From assembly GCA_903881535.1 (NCBI GenBank), contig CAIRTT010000249.1, forward strand, positions 1 through 35,036: 35,036 bases of DNA, in the 5' to 3' direction. This document shows positions 16,351 through 23,330 of the stretch, in pieces. This DNA is from an uncultured Armatimonadota bacterium (lineage in GTDB: Bacteria > Armatimonadota > Armatimonadia > Armatimonadales > Armatimonadaceae). The position numbers and the translations under genes are program-made. Position 1 is the stretch's first letter. Each line of letters starts with the position of its first letter. Below the pieces are notes generated by a model. It saw only the letters and a program-made list of their open reading frames with translations. It ran no database searches and was not told the origin of the DNA.

Positions 16351-17823
16351 ATGAGAAAACAATTGCGGCCTCGCCAAGTGCAGGCTTTAAACGAATTGCG
16401 GGCCTCGCTGGGTTCCGGCAAGAAACGTCTAATACTCAAGGCACCTACAGGATTCGGTAAGACCGTACTAGCAGCCGAGATTATTCATCGCGCTCTGGAG
16501 CGGGGAAAGAAGGTGTTGTTTGTTGTGGATGCCATAAGCTTGGTAGATCAAACTGCGCGGTCGTTTTACGAGCAGGGCATCACAGACATCGGGGTAATCC
16601 AAGCCGACCATGAAATGACCAAGCCGGGCGCCGCTGTACAGGTCTGTTCGCAGGCCACGCTGGCACGTCGCCGGTTCCTTCCGGAAGCCGACCTGATCAT
16701 GATTGATGAAGTCCACGTCTTCTATAAGTTTTACCAAAAATGGATGGAGAGGTGGGACGCGATTCCTTTTATCGGATTGAGCGCCACGCCCTACACCACC
16801 GGGCTGGGGAAACACTTCCAGCAGTTGATATGCACGGCTACAACGCAAGAGCTGATCGACGAGGGCGACCTGTGCGACTTCCGCGTGTTTGCGCCGGCCC
16901 AGCCAGACCTCTCCAAAGTAAAAGTGATTGCTGGAGATTACAACGAGGCCGAGTTGGCGTTGGTGATGAACAACGCGGATCTTGTGGCAGGCATCGTCGA
17001 GACTTGGAAAGCAAAAGCGGAAGGGTTGCCCACTCTGGTCTACGCGGTAGACCGTGCCCATGCCAGAGCGATACAGGCCGAGTTCGACAAAGCTTGCATC
17101 AAGTTTGAATACATCGACGCTTTCACCGAGCGTGAAGACCGCGAAGTCATCAAGAAGCAATTTCATAACGGAGAAGTAGCTGGGGTAGTCAGCGTTGGCT
17201 GTTTGACTAAAGGCATCGACTGGGACGTCCGTTGTATCGTTCTCGCTCGGCCCACTAAAAGCGATATGCTGTATCAGCAGATCATCGGTAGGGGCTTGCG
17301 AAACGCACCCGGCAAGGAATATGTGTTGATCCTCGACCACAGCAGCACCACGCTCCGGCTGGGCTTTGTGACCGAGGTCGACGAGCGCCACGGCGCCCTG
17401 AGCATGGGCAAGAAAGGCCAAAGCGTGCGGGAAATAAAAGAACCACAGTCGAAAGAATGTTCGCAGTGCCATTTTGTAAAGCCACCCAAGACTTGGGAGT
17501 GTCCGAACTGTGGCCACAAGCCCGAGCGCCAGCCTGACGTAGTACACATTGCCGGCCAGCTGGAAGAGCTGACCAAGACGCGGAAGCGCAACAACAAATC
17601 ATCAACCGCAGTCGACAAGGCTTTTTTCCTTGGCGAGTGCCTGACCTATGCACTTAAGCGTGGCAGGGCTGAAGGCTGGGCAAAGCATCTATACCGCGCC
17701 AAATATGGGGTCTGGCCCAATAAAATAACCCCGTTCATGCGCACGCCTACGGCAGAAACTTTGACCTACATCACGGCGCAGGCCATCCGTTACGCAAAAG
17801 GAAAAGCCAATGCAAAAGTTTAA
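16351..17823 (+). CDS. SF2 DEAD/DEAH-type helicase with C-terminal zinc ribbon
   Basis: The 490-residue protein has motif I APTGFGKT (about 31-38), motif II DEVH (about 119-122), motif III SATP (about 144) and motif VI QIIGRGLR (about 310-317). Motifs Ia, IV and V are recognisable between them (VSVGCLTKGIDWD). A CxxC...CxxC zinc ribbon (CSQCHFVKPPKTWECPNCG) follows near 370-390. This architecture is typical of phage replication helicases of the RecG/UvsW-like or DEAD-box type. It overlaps the primase gene by 14 bases and probably acts with it at phage forks. Confidence 0.9.
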   Translation: MRKQLRPRQVQALNELRASLGSGKKRLILKAPTGFGKTVLAAEIIHRALERGKKVLFVVDAISLVDQTARSFYEQGITDIGVIQADHEMTKPGAAVQVCSQATLARRRFLPEADLIMIDEVHVFYKFYQKWMERWDAIPFIGLSATPYTTGLGKHFQQLICTATTQELIDEGDLCDFRVFAPAQPDLSKVKVIAGDYNEAELALVMNNADLVAGIVETWKAKAEGLPTLVYAVDRAHARAIQAEFDKACIKFEYIDAFTEREDREVIKKQFHNGEVAGVVSVGCLTKGIDWDVRCIVLARPTKSDMLYQQIIGRGLRNAPGKEYVLILDHSSTTLRLGFVTEVDERHGALSMGKKGQSVREIKEPQSKECSQCHFVKPPKTWECPNCGHKPERQPDVVHIAGQLEELTKTRKRNNKSSTAVDKAFFLGECLTYALKRGRAEGWAKHLYRAKYGVWPNKITPFMRTPTAETLTYITAQAIRYAKGKANAKV

Positions 17824-18715
17824 GCGTTCGACAGCTGGGCGCTGGCTGGGCATTCTCGGTTCCTACGGCGTCGACGAGACTTTCTTCAGAACCGCTCACG
17901 GGCCGTGCCCGCTGTGTGGCGGGAAGGACAGGTACCGCTGGATAGATAAGGGTGGCAACGGGGAGTATTTCTGCAGTGGTTGCGGGCCGGGTGATGGTCT
18001 GGAGCTGCTGTCACGGTACACCGGCAAGAAGAAGGGCGAGCTGATACGCGAAATAAGCCCCAAAGTCGATAAGTACACAGCGATCAAAAAGAACCCAGCG
18101 CCTAATGGTGATGCCCGGATCCGCAAGATCATGAAGGAAAGCAAGCCGGTGTCATCGTTTGCCGGCGGGATCGTCAGGAAGTATCTGAAGTCGCGTGGCT
18201 TAAAAGCATCGGCATTGCTACGTGAGCACCCCGGCCTGCCGTATTACGAGGGCAACAAGGTTCTGGGCGTGTATCCTGCCATGATTGCACTGGTTGAGAC
18301 AGGCACGGCACTGGCCTCTTTGCACGTTACGTACCTGACCCCTGACGGACACAAAGCCCCAGTCCCGTCGCCCAAAAAACTGCTGACCCCGCGTTGCGAT
18401 ATGACAGGCGCATCAATACGCCTCACGAAGCCGTACCCTACCCTTGGAATTGCAGAGGGCATCGAGACAGCGTTGGCGGTGATTACGCTTTACAGCAAGC
18501 CCTGCTGGGCAGCGGCCACCGCCGGGATGCTGGAGAAGTTTGTGCCGCCCGAAGGCACCACCAGCATTATTATCTACGGCGACAATGACGCCAGCTTTAC
18601 CGGGCAAAAATCAGCCTACACGCTGGCCCAGACCCTGACCCAGAAAGGATTCGGCGTGACCGTAGTCATGCCACGTTTAATTGGCGACTTTGCCGACGAG
18701 GTGAAAAATGTCTAG
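17810..18715 (+). CDS. Zinc-binding Toprim primase
   Basis: The 301-residue product carries an N-terminal primase zinc ribbon, GPCPLCGGKDRYRW...FCSGCG (about 31-60). After a helical linker it has a Toprim domain: Glu in LGIAEGIETALAV (about 210-222) and the D-x-D of IIIYGDNDAS (about 253-262). Such short proteins without a helicase domain act as stand-alone primases. A separate SF2 helicase is encoded immediately upstream. It resembles the Toprim_3/DUF7146 type of phage and plasmid primases. The start ATG lies within the helicase 3' end. Confidence 0.88.
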   Translation: MQKFKRSTAGRWLGILGSYGVDETFFRTAHGPCPLCGGKDRYRWIDKGGNGEYFCSGCGPGDGLELLSRYTGKKKGELIREISPKVDKYTAIKKNPAPNGDARIRKIMKESKPVSSFAGGIVRKYLKSRGLKASALLREHPGLPYYEGNKVLGVYPAMIALVETGTALASLHVTYLTPDGHKAPVPSPKKLLTPRCDMTGASIRLTKPYPTLGIAEGIETALAVITLYSKPCWAAATAGMLEKFVPPEGTTSIIIYGDNDASFTGQKSAYTLAQTLTQKGFGVTVVMPRLIGDFADEVKNV

Positions 18716-18890
18716 AAAATTACCGCACCGATACGCTGCTGATTTTATGAAGGCCGGCGCCGACAAAGACGCACAGAAAGCTGCGCTGGCCGGGTGCCCA
18801 GTGCTCTGGCAAGACCAAGTCCGGACGCACATCAAGATTCAGAGGATGTGGGTTGAGCATAAACAGAGGGCGTACAATGGAAATCAGTGA
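18708..18890 (+). CDS. Small hypothetical protein between primase and NinB
   Basis: This 60-residue basic protein (MSRKLPHRYAADFMKAGADKDAQKAAL...) overlaps the primase stop by 8 bases and the NinB start by 14. Coupling on both sides supports expression. The N-terminal part is helix-rich with a repeated K-D-A-Q-K-A-A pattern, and the C-terminus has W and R residues. No domain is recognised. Small replication accessory proteins are common here. Confidence 0.65.
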   Translation: MSRKLPHRYAADFMKAGADKDAQKAALAGCPVLWQDQVRTHIKIQRMWVEHKQRAYNGNQ

Positions 18891-19350
18891 AACAACATTC
18901 ATCGTCAATTCGGAAATATCGTGCGCCGGGTTTGCCAAATGGGCTGCGCAAAAGTGGCGGGATCACAAATACCTGACGTTTACTTTTCGCGTCGGGGAAG
19001 AACGTAGTCTAGATCAGAACGCACTACTTCACCTTTGGTTGACACTGTACGCCGCGCATCTTGCAAAAATAGATCGCAAGGCCGTCAGCGAGGAAATGCT
19101 GGAGTTCATGAAGCAAAAAGCCAAGTATCTGTATTACACCCAGACCGCTGCCGATTGGATGATCAGGAAGATGGTCAATCCAAAAAGCGGGGCAGAGGGC
19201 AAGGTTTACTACCGTAGCAGCGCAGACTATAAAGTGGGCGAGATGTTCCAATTCCTGACGTGGTTGCAGAACACTGCAGCAAATGACGGGCTGTTGCTCG
19301 AATCCAGAGGCCAGTACCAAAAACTCCAAAAACAACACAATGGCGAATAG
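18877..19350 (+). CDS. ninB: NinB-like recombination protein
   Basis: The ATG at 18877, with AGAGGG seven bases upstream, gives 157 residues. The signature RSLDQNALLHLWLTLYAAHL matches the NinB (lambda Orf) family pattern R-s-x-x-QN-x-x-[LH]. The later TSQxLxxxEM-like region is replaced by ADYKVGEMFQFLTWLQ. NinB/Orf promotes phage recombination and can replace RecFOR. NinG follows directly, as in lambdoid nin regions. The overlap with ninG supports one operon. Confidence 0.8.
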   Translation: MEISETTFIVNSEISCAGFAKWAAQKWRDHKYLTFTFRVGEERSLDQNALLHLWLTLYAAHLAKIDRKAVSEEMLEFMKQKAKYLYYTQTAADWMIRKMVNPKSGAEGKVYYRSSADYKVGEMFQFLTWLQNTAANDGLLLESRGQYQKLQKQHNGE

Positions 19351-19945
19351 TAAGCGCAAGTGCGCACTCAAGACTTGTGGACTGCGGTTCAGGCCTGAAG
19401 ACGGCATCGTCAGGGGCTTACAGGCGTGGTGTGGGCAAGAACACCAGATCGAGTGGGCGATGGCCGCGGGTAAGAAGCTGCGAGAGCGCACGGTCAAGCA
19501 GGCGAGGGTACAAGAGGTCAAGCAGTTCAAGGCAGGCGATAGGCCTTTACAGCTCAAGCTCACCCAAACCGAATTTAACCGCATGATCAGGCTTCTGGAC
19601 GCCAAACGGGGTTGCATCAGCTGCGACAAGCCCCCGTCATGGAAGGGCCAGTGGCATGCCGGCCATTTCAAAACTACTGCAGCGGCGCCGGCTCTTAGGT
19701 TTGATGCCCGCAATTGTTTTAAACAATGTTCACAGTGTAACAACTTCACCAGCGGCAACCTGCTGCCCTACAAGCAACGATTGATTGATACCTATGGGAT
19801 AGGGCTGGTCGATTGGCTGGAAGGCCCACACGAGATGGTGAAGCTGTCTGCGCAGGATCTGGCGGCCATGCGCAAGCAGTTCAGCGAAGAGTGCCGCCGG
19901 CTGGAAGCAGGATCGCCGCCAAGCCGTGACTGGCGCCACCTATAA
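19340..19945 (+). CDS. ninG: NinG/Rap-like recombination nuclease
   Basis: From the ATG that overlaps the NinB stop, the product is 201 residues. It starts with a zinc motif (KCALKTCGLRFRP...WCGQEH) and continues with a basic helix. The core is LLDAKRGCISCDKPPSWKGQWHAGHF, then FDARNCFKQCSQCNNFTSGN, an HNH-like zinc fold typical of NinG/Rap (lambda Holliday-junction endonuclease). NinG resolves recombination intermediates made by the annealing system. The stop lies against the converging small-gene operon, with a 6-base overlap. Confidence 0.9.
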   Translation: MANSKRKCALKTCGLRFRPEDGIVRGLQAWCGQEHQIEWAMAAGKKLRERTVKQARVQEVKQFKAGDRPLQLKLTQTEFNRMIRLLDAKRGCISCDKPPSWKGQWHAGHFKTTAAAPALRFDARNCFKQCSQCNNFTSGNLLPYKQRLIDTYGIGLVDWLEGPHEMVKLSAQDLAAMRKQFSEECRRLEAGSPPSRDWRHL

Positions 19946-20164
19946 GGGCTTGGGTATTTTCCGGTAGCTGATCGTAAACGGTCTTGGCGGCTCGGCGCGG
20001 GTAGAATCTATCAGATGCTCGACTTCTATAATTTTCCCGCCTTTAGCCAGAAACTCCGCTATGTGTCCGTCCAGCTCGGCCTGTATTGCTTCGGACGCTG
20101 CACGCTTTGACGTGTCGGTGAGGATGTAGCGCATATCGCTACTTCTGATATTAGGATTTGCCAT
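19940..20164 (-). CDS. Small hypothetical protein, last gene of the leftward accessory operon
   Basis: 74 residues (MANPNIRSSDMRYILTDTSKRAASEAIQAEL...). It has a helical N-terminal half, GGKIIEVEHLIDST, and a Pro-rich basic end. It overlaps the upstream gene by 14 bases and converges on ninG. The pattern KGGKI-x-x-[VI] is seen in small phage DNA-associated proteins. No named family is recognised. Confidence 0.65.
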   Translation of the reverse strand: MANPNIRSSDMRYILTDTSKRAASEAIQAELDGHIAEFLAKGGKIIEVEHLIDSTRAEPPRPFTISYRKIPKPL

Positions 20165-20336
20165 CGGCTTTCTCCTTCTGGGCGATTTTGTAGAACAGGG
20201 CGTCTACGACTTGGATGACAGCGTCGGCGGTGGCGTATTGCGAGTGTGCCAATTGGGCGTTGCTGGCGAGCATGCCCTGCAGGGCCATCATGTACGCCAA
20301 CTGGCGCGGGGTAAGGTCTTCAAATTTATCACTCAT
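20151..20336 (-). CDS. Small helical hypothetical protein
   Basis: 61 residues. It starts MSDKFEDLTPRQLAYMMALQGMLASNAQ and is helix-rich throughout, with Ala/Gln. The start region (MSD preceded by ...GAGCAAAG-CATGAG) is nearly identical to that at 20815, which points to a local duplication. Overlapping start and stop codons show operon membership. The function is unknown. Confidence 0.65.
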   Translation of the reverse strand: MSDKFEDLTPRQLAYMMALQGMLASNAQLAHSQYATADAVIQVVDALFYKIAQKEKADGKS

Positions 20337-20520
20337 GGCTTTGCTCCTCTTCTGCCTTTTCCAATGCCGCCCACGCCAGTCTGGATGCGTTCTGAGCCTT
20401 CACCTCAGCATCCCACGCAGCATCCCACGCCTCTTTCGCATCACGAGTAGCAGCCCACGCCTCGGACAAGGTAGTTAATGCCTTTGCCCATTCTTTTTCC
20501 AGCCTTTCGATCTCAGTCAT
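20329..20520 (-). CDS. Ala/Trp-rich coiled-coil small protein
   Basis: Using the ATG at 20520 that overlaps the upstream stop, the product is 63 residues: LEKEWAKALTTLSEAWAATR...WAALEKAEEEQSHE. It is a continuous amphipathic helix with Trp at repeated spacing. It aligns by eye with the C-terminal tail of the 195-residue HTH fusion at 20978 (LEKEYANAQ...TTWVALQKAREE), so the two are paralogous modules. Oligomerisation is the likely property. Confidence 0.7.
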   Translation of the reverse strand: MTEIERLEKEWAKALTTLSEAWAATRDAKEAWDAAWDAEVKAQNASRLAWAALEKAEEEQSHE

Positions 20521-20630
20521 AGCACCCACCCCCAAGCTCTCGCTACTTCGTAAACACAAAACGCCCAAATCGTTATCAAGTACGCCACGTAAAACCCGCG
20601 CCTTGCGGGGCCGCCAATAAAGTCTTTCAT
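20517..20630 (-). CDS. Tiny single-TM membrane protein
   Basis: 37 residues from the ATG that overlaps the upstream stop (ATGA). It begins MKDFIGGPARRG and then has one hydrophobic segment, FYVAYLITIWAFCVYEVA. It is shorter than the ORF-track version, which starts far upstream inside another gene. The first five residues match the start of the zinc-ribbon gene at 20981 (MKDFI), a duplication remnant. The function is unknown. Confidence 0.5.
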   Translation of the reverse strand: MKDFIGGPARRGFYVAYLITIWAFCVYEVARAWGWVL

Positions 20631-20815
20631 TCTTTTGGCTCCAATTTCTGCCTTGAATAAAAGTTCAAGGTGCATACAATTGTGCATAGGTATTCGACTC
20701 CGCAGGCTCCACAAGTTATGGTAACGGTTCCATTTAGTTGACAACCGAAATAAATATCCCACGCATCTGGTTCCTCATGCTCACAATATGGGCATACCGG
20801 GGTGTCATCACTCAT
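20627..20815 (-). CDS. Small two-CxxC zinc-ribbon protein
   Basis: 62 residues with CPYCEHEEPDAWDIYFG and later CGACGVEYLC, a four-cysteine zinc ribbon followed by YSRQKLEPKE. Small zinc ribbons of this form (CPYC-x-x-E...CG-x-C...Y) are frequent in phage early regions and may bind host RNA polymerase or nucleic acid. It overlaps both neighbours. Confidence 0.75.
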   Translation of the reverse strand: MSDDTPVCPYCEHEEPDAWDIYFGCQLNGTVTITCGACGVEYLCTIVCTLNFYSRQKLEPKE

Positions 20816-20981
20816 GTCTTTGCTCCTCTATATCAATTTGCAAAGCAATGCCAGCACCGTACCCGCAAGTCCCCTCGCACTTTATGAGCGAGTCAACAAT
20901 CTGGACTGGGGAGCCACAACGCGAGCATACCTGCGCCGTGTTATTAACTATCGTTTCAACGGCGTCTATAAAGTCTTTCAT
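20808..20981 (-). CDS. Small zinc-ribbon protein
   Basis: The ATG at 20981 gives 57 residues (MKDFIDAVETIVNN...), with CSRCGSPVQIVDSLIKC and CGYG forming a C4-type metal site. It ends DIEEQRHE, the same tail as the coiled-coil protein at 20329 (EEQSHE). The longer track start overlaps the upstream gene and lacks a ribosome site. It is in an operon with SSB, and nucleic-acid binding is plausible. Confidence 0.65.
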   Translation of the reverse strand: MKDFIDAVETIVNNTAQVCSRCGSPVQIVDSLIKCEGTCGYGAGIALQIDIEEQRHE

Positions 20982-21565
20982 TTTGCTTTTTCTTCTCTTG
21001 CCTTTTGCAGCGCCACCCACGTAGTTGATGCAGCATCGCACGCAGTTGAAAAAGCATCTTGCGCCGCCTGCACATCCTTTCCCGCCGCCTTTACAACAAG
21101 CTGTGCATTGGCATATTCTTTTTCTAATTGCTCAAGCCTAGGTACTTGTTTCTCTTTGGTAAAAGTTTGAGCATTTAATAATTTCAGAATGTCTGACTGG
21201 CGCCAGAAAATTGCCCTAGTACCAAGTTTGACGGGGCTAGGAAATTGGCCATCTTTGACACCTCGCCACCAAGTGGCCCGGCTTATGGGGATTACTGGCT
21301 GGATAGGGGGATTTGAATTAGGATTTCCAATTATTTGATAGAGACGAAGAAGTGGATCAATAATGTTAGCGCCCATAATATCTACCTTCTCTTGTTTTAT
21401 GGTTTCTATAAATTTGTATTGTTCTTTCTTACTTTCCAATCTATACCTTTTAGCCGTTTCATTATGGCAAGGTTTACAGGCGTAAAAATGTCCATCACGG
21501 CTTTTTTTATTATTATAAAATTCTGACTTAGGTTTTATGACTAGGCAATCTCTACATTTCTTCAT
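20978..21565 (-). CDS. Fusion of zinc module, AlpA/MerR-like HTH and coiled-coil tail
   Basis: 195 residues from the ATG at 21565; a TTG overlapping the SSB stop at 21577 is an alternative. The N-terminus CRDCLVIKPKSEFYNNKKSRDG...CKPCHNETAKR is the C4 module often found on phage HNH/endonuclease VII proteins, here without a nuclease. The middle VIPISRATWWRGVKDGQFPSPVKLGTRAIFWRQSDILKLL is a typical AlpA/MerR-like HTH. The Ala-rich C-terminal helix is paralogous to the protein at 20329. It is probably a DNA-binding regulator or excisionase-like factor. The combination is unusual. Confidence 0.8.
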   Translation of the reverse strand: MKKCRDCLVIKPKSEFYNNKKSRDGHFYACKPCHNETAKRYRLESKKEQYKFIETIKQEKVDIMGANIIDPLLRLYQIIGNPNSNPPIQPVIPISRATWWRGVKDGQFPSPVKLGTRAIFWRQSDILKLLNAQTFTKEKQVPRLEQLEKEYANAQLVVKAAGKDVQAAQDAFSTACDAASTTWVALQKAREEKAK

Positions 21566-21573
21566 AAGAGTTC

Positions 21574-21993
21574 TCAAAACGGAATGTCATCATTAAATGA
21601 ATCCAGCGGTGCTGGCCGTTGTGCTGGCGCCTGTGCCGGCTGGGCAGCTGTTGTGCCTTGCGTCTTGCTGTCAAGCATCTGGAAGTCAGACAAACTGATT
21701 TCTGTTATGTATTGTTTGGCGCCGTCTTTTTCAAACGATCGCGTTTTCAATTTGCCTTCGATATAGAGCTTGGATCCTTTCCCACAATACTTGGACAGAT
21801 TCTCGGCCTGTTTACCGAACGCGGATATGCGAACCCATTCTGTTTGCTCAACTTTGTTGCCGGCCTTGTCTTTGTAGTCGTCGCCTACTGCGATCGAGAA
21901 GTTTGCGCAAGCGTTACCGTTGGGAAGATACCGCAACTCAATGTCTTGCCCGATGCGACCGATTGCCATGAATCTATTCAGATCTCTGCTCAT
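21574..21993 (-). CDS. ssb: Single-stranded DNA-binding protein
   Basis: 139 residues with the OB-fold pattern of bacterial SSB: MSRDLNRFMAIGRIGQDIELRYLPNGNACANFSIAV, WVRISAFGKQAENLSKYCGKGS, and LYIEGKLKTRSFEKDG. A Gln/Pro/Ala linker follows, then the acidic tip DSFNDDIPF that recruits partner proteins. It coats single-stranded DNA for replication and for ERF-mediated annealing. It is translationally coupled to the ribbon-helix-helix-like gene upstream (ATGA). Confidence 0.96.
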   Translation of the reverse strand: MSRDLNRFMAIGRIGQDIELRYLPNGNACANFSIAVGDDYKDKAGNKVEQTEWVRISAFGKQAENLSKYCGKGSKLYIEGKLKTRSFEKDGAKQYITEISLSDFQMLDSKTQGTTAAQPAQAPAQRPAPLDSFNDDIPF

Positions 21994-22169
21994 GCTTTTT
22001 TACCTTTTAGTCCGGCCAAGTGCAGGCCAATGATGATGTTTAAAAGCGAGCTAACTGACCGCCTTTCTGAATCCGCAATCGTATGCAAGGCCTTGTATGT
22101 GTCCAAATCAACACGGGCCATCACTGCCTTCAAATTGCTATTTTCTTTTCTAACCTTTTTCATATTCAT
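21990..22169 (-). CDS. Ribbon-helix-helix-like small protein (absent from ORF track)
   Basis: Translating the minus strand from the ATG at 22169 gives 59 residues, just under the track cut-off: NLKAVMARVDLDTYKALHTI then RRSVSSLLNIIIGLHLAG. A short strand (VMARVD) with two helices and the R-R-S-V-S-S-L-L turn is the ribbon-helix-helix pattern of Arc/CopG-type DNA-binding proteins. TGAGGT lies six bases upstream. Its stop overlaps the SSB ATG. It is a candidate regulator of the leftward operon. Confidence 0.75.
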   Translation of the reverse strand: MNMKKVRKENSNLKAVMARVDLDTYKALHTIADSERRSVSSLLNIIIGLHLAGLKGKKA

Positions 22170-22177
22170 ACATTACC

Positions 22178-22273
22178 TCAGAGTGTAAAAACAAATATTG
22201 TAATTGCGTACAGCACGATCAACATAAACGCCGCAGCAAAAACAACCTCAACGATTGCTAAAAAAGTCTTCAT
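22178..22273 (-). CDS. Tiny membrane protein
   Basis: 31 residues from the ATG at 22273 that overlaps the upstream stop (ATGA): MKTFLAIVEVVFAAAFMLIV... and so on to FVFTL. Nearly the whole protein is one membrane span. The 76-residue track version extends into the antisense reading of the neighbouring gene and is not needed. The function is unknown. Confidence 0.5.
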   Translation of the reverse strand: MKTFLAIVEVVFAAAFMLIVLYAITIFVFTL

Positions 22274-22434
22274 CTTCCGATGCTCCGTATTTTTACCATG
22301 TCGTACTCCCGTACCCACTTGCGGAACTTGCCTACCACCTCCGCTTTTGAATAACCGTAAAACGTAAGAGTAGGCTGGTCGTCGGCGCCACTGACAAGCT
22401 GCCACCACTGTGGCTTGATTTCTTTAACCATCAT
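22270..22434 (-). CDS. Small hypothetical protein (absent from ORF track)
   Basis: The minus strand from 22434 encodes 54 residues beginning MMVKEIKPQWWQLVSGAD, with TFYGYSKAEVVGKFRKWVRE in the middle. The S/T-K-A-E-[VA]-x-x-K-F-x-x-W helix looks like a genuine protein segment. The ATG-ATG start overlaps the upstream gene by 11 bases and its stop overlaps the tiny membrane gene (ATGA). It was missed by the track only because of its length. No family is assigned. Confidence 0.65.
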   Translation of the reverse strand: MMVKEIKPQWWQLVSGADDQPTLTFYGYSKAEVVGKFRKWVREYDMVKIRSIGR

Positions 22435-22627
22435 ATTGACTGTCCCGTTCCGGTGAAAAGTTCTTCAGGTACTCGGCCTTGCTGAGTGCCCGCTCGATGT
22501 CAGGTTCTGCCGCAGAGATCCAGAAACCGTTGTCCAACTTGGCGTACATACCGCCGTCACAATCGACGACGGCGTGCCACTGTTGGTCTGCAGATGCGAA
22601 TACCCAATCACCTACGAAGATGATCAT
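22424..22627 (-). CDS. Small hypothetical protein
   Basis: 67 residues (MIIFVGDWVFASADQQWHAVVDCDGGMYAKLDNGFWISAAEPD...). A small beta-rich N-terminal half is followed by a helical tail with SKAEYLKNF. Its ATG overlaps the upstream stop by one base. The pattern W-x-F-x-x-x-D-x-x-W suggests a compact SH3-like or similar beta fold, but that is a guess. Confidence 0.6.
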   Translation of the reverse strand: MIIFVGDWVFASADQQWHAVVDCDGGMYAKLDNGFWISAAEPDIERALSKAEYLKNFSPERDSQYDG

Positions 22628-22938
22628 TACGCCCCCTTACGGGCAGAGACGCGGACAGCAACATAGCTGTCTTGTGCGTGTGTGTGTGCTGCGATCAACT
22701 GACGGCTTGGCGACAGTTTAGCTGCAACTGCTTCCCAATCTGTCTTGGGCGAGCGTTCGCAAATGCTTACTGCTGCGCGGAAAAACTTGCCTTCCAAGGC
22801 TGCGAAACCCGACCCTGTCAGTTGAGCTTTGATTGCGTCTTCACGGCTTTTAAGATCTGCCGCTTGTGCCTTGATGAGGCCCAGCTCATCAACAAGTGCT
22901 ACGAAGTCTATGCTTACTACGTTTGATGCTGTGTTCAT
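22627..22938 (-). CDS. Helical hypothetical protein, first gene behind promoter repeat R1
   Basis: 103 residues. The N-terminal coiled coil is FVALVDELGLIKAQAADLKSREDAIKAQL, followed by a beta-like core (FFRAAVSICERSPKTDWEAVAAKL) and the tail VAVRVSARKGA. The family resembles small phage proteins with L-x-x-x-E-x-x-L-K-x-x-L-x-a-G-x-x-x-x-E-G-x-x-[FY]-R-[AV]-x-[VIL]-S, thought to bind nucleic acid, but I cannot name it. It heads the operon that includes ssb. Confidence 0.7.
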   Translation of the reverse strand: MNTASNVVSIDFVALVDELGLIKAQAADLKSREDAIKAQLTGSGFAALEGKFFRAAVSICERSPKTDWEAVAAKLSPSRQLIAAHTHAQDSYVAVRVSARKGA

Positions 22939-22980
22939 TGCGTTTGCCCCAGTTGTGGCTGGTCGGTACGATCAGCCCAT

Positions 22981-23035
22981 GTGTTGTATATTGCACCACG
23001 ACGAATCGTGATGCAACACTTATTTTCAGTTATTT
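22981..23035 (-). promoter_or_regulatory. Leftward promoter/operator repeat R1 (short form)
   Basis: On the minus strand an A/T-rich UP-like tract (AAATAACTGAAAATAAG) precedes TTGCAT (23016-23011). A 17-bp spacer separates it from CAATAT (22993-22988). The region between the boxes forms a near-perfect dyad, TTGCACCACG / CGTGATGCAA on the plus strand, with one mismatch. It shares the tract, TTGCAT and spacing with R2-R4 but lacks their downstream 30 bp. Confidence 0.65.
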
Positions 23036-23290
23036 GAAATCCATCATCACTGATTGCAGCCATATCTCGTCATGCGAGACAGGCACGCCCTTGCAGGTAT
23101 ACGACACCCGGCGAAAAATGCCTTGGCCGCCCACCCGGTCATTCAGCTCTTGCGGGAAATTCGCAGCTCTGCGAACCCCCATCACCTCACCGCTGTCGGT
23201 CTGCCACGTTGATGGGCTTTGGTCGTACCCCATGTCGCCGGGGTTGGTGGTATAGCGTACCGTGATCTTGCTTCGATTAGTCAGGCTCAT
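23030..23290 (-). CDS. Small beta-rich hypothetical protein
   Basis: 86 residues (MSLTNRSKITVRYTTNPGDMGYDQSPSTW...). It is mostly polar, with two beta-like segments (KITVRYTTN; RRVSYTCKGVPV). It is preceded by GGAGAGAG and a tetraloop hairpin in the leader. No family is recognised. It ends just inside promoter repeat R1. Confidence 0.6.
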   Translation of the reverse strand: MSLTNRSKITVRYTTNPGDMGYDQSPSTWQTDSGEVMGVRRAANFPQELNDRVGGQGIFRRVSYTCKGVPVSHDEIWLQSVMMDFK

Positions 23291-23306
23291 GTTCTCTCTC
23301 CGGTGA

Positions 23307-23320
23307 GGGGCCGAAGCCCC
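23307..23320 (-). other. GGGGC-TTCG-GCCCC leader hairpin
   Basis: The minus strand carries a perfect 5-bp GC stem closed by a TTCG tetraloop, 20 bases before the ATG at 23290. It is not followed by a T-run, so it is a stability or attenuation element rather than a clear terminator. Confidence 0.55.
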
Positions 23321-23330
23321 GGTGGGTTAA

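Noticed and set aside
16468-17547. Long antisense ORF (359 aa) opposite the helicase
   Set aside because: It is a shadow of a strongly conserved helicase frame, with no domain and no ribosome site.
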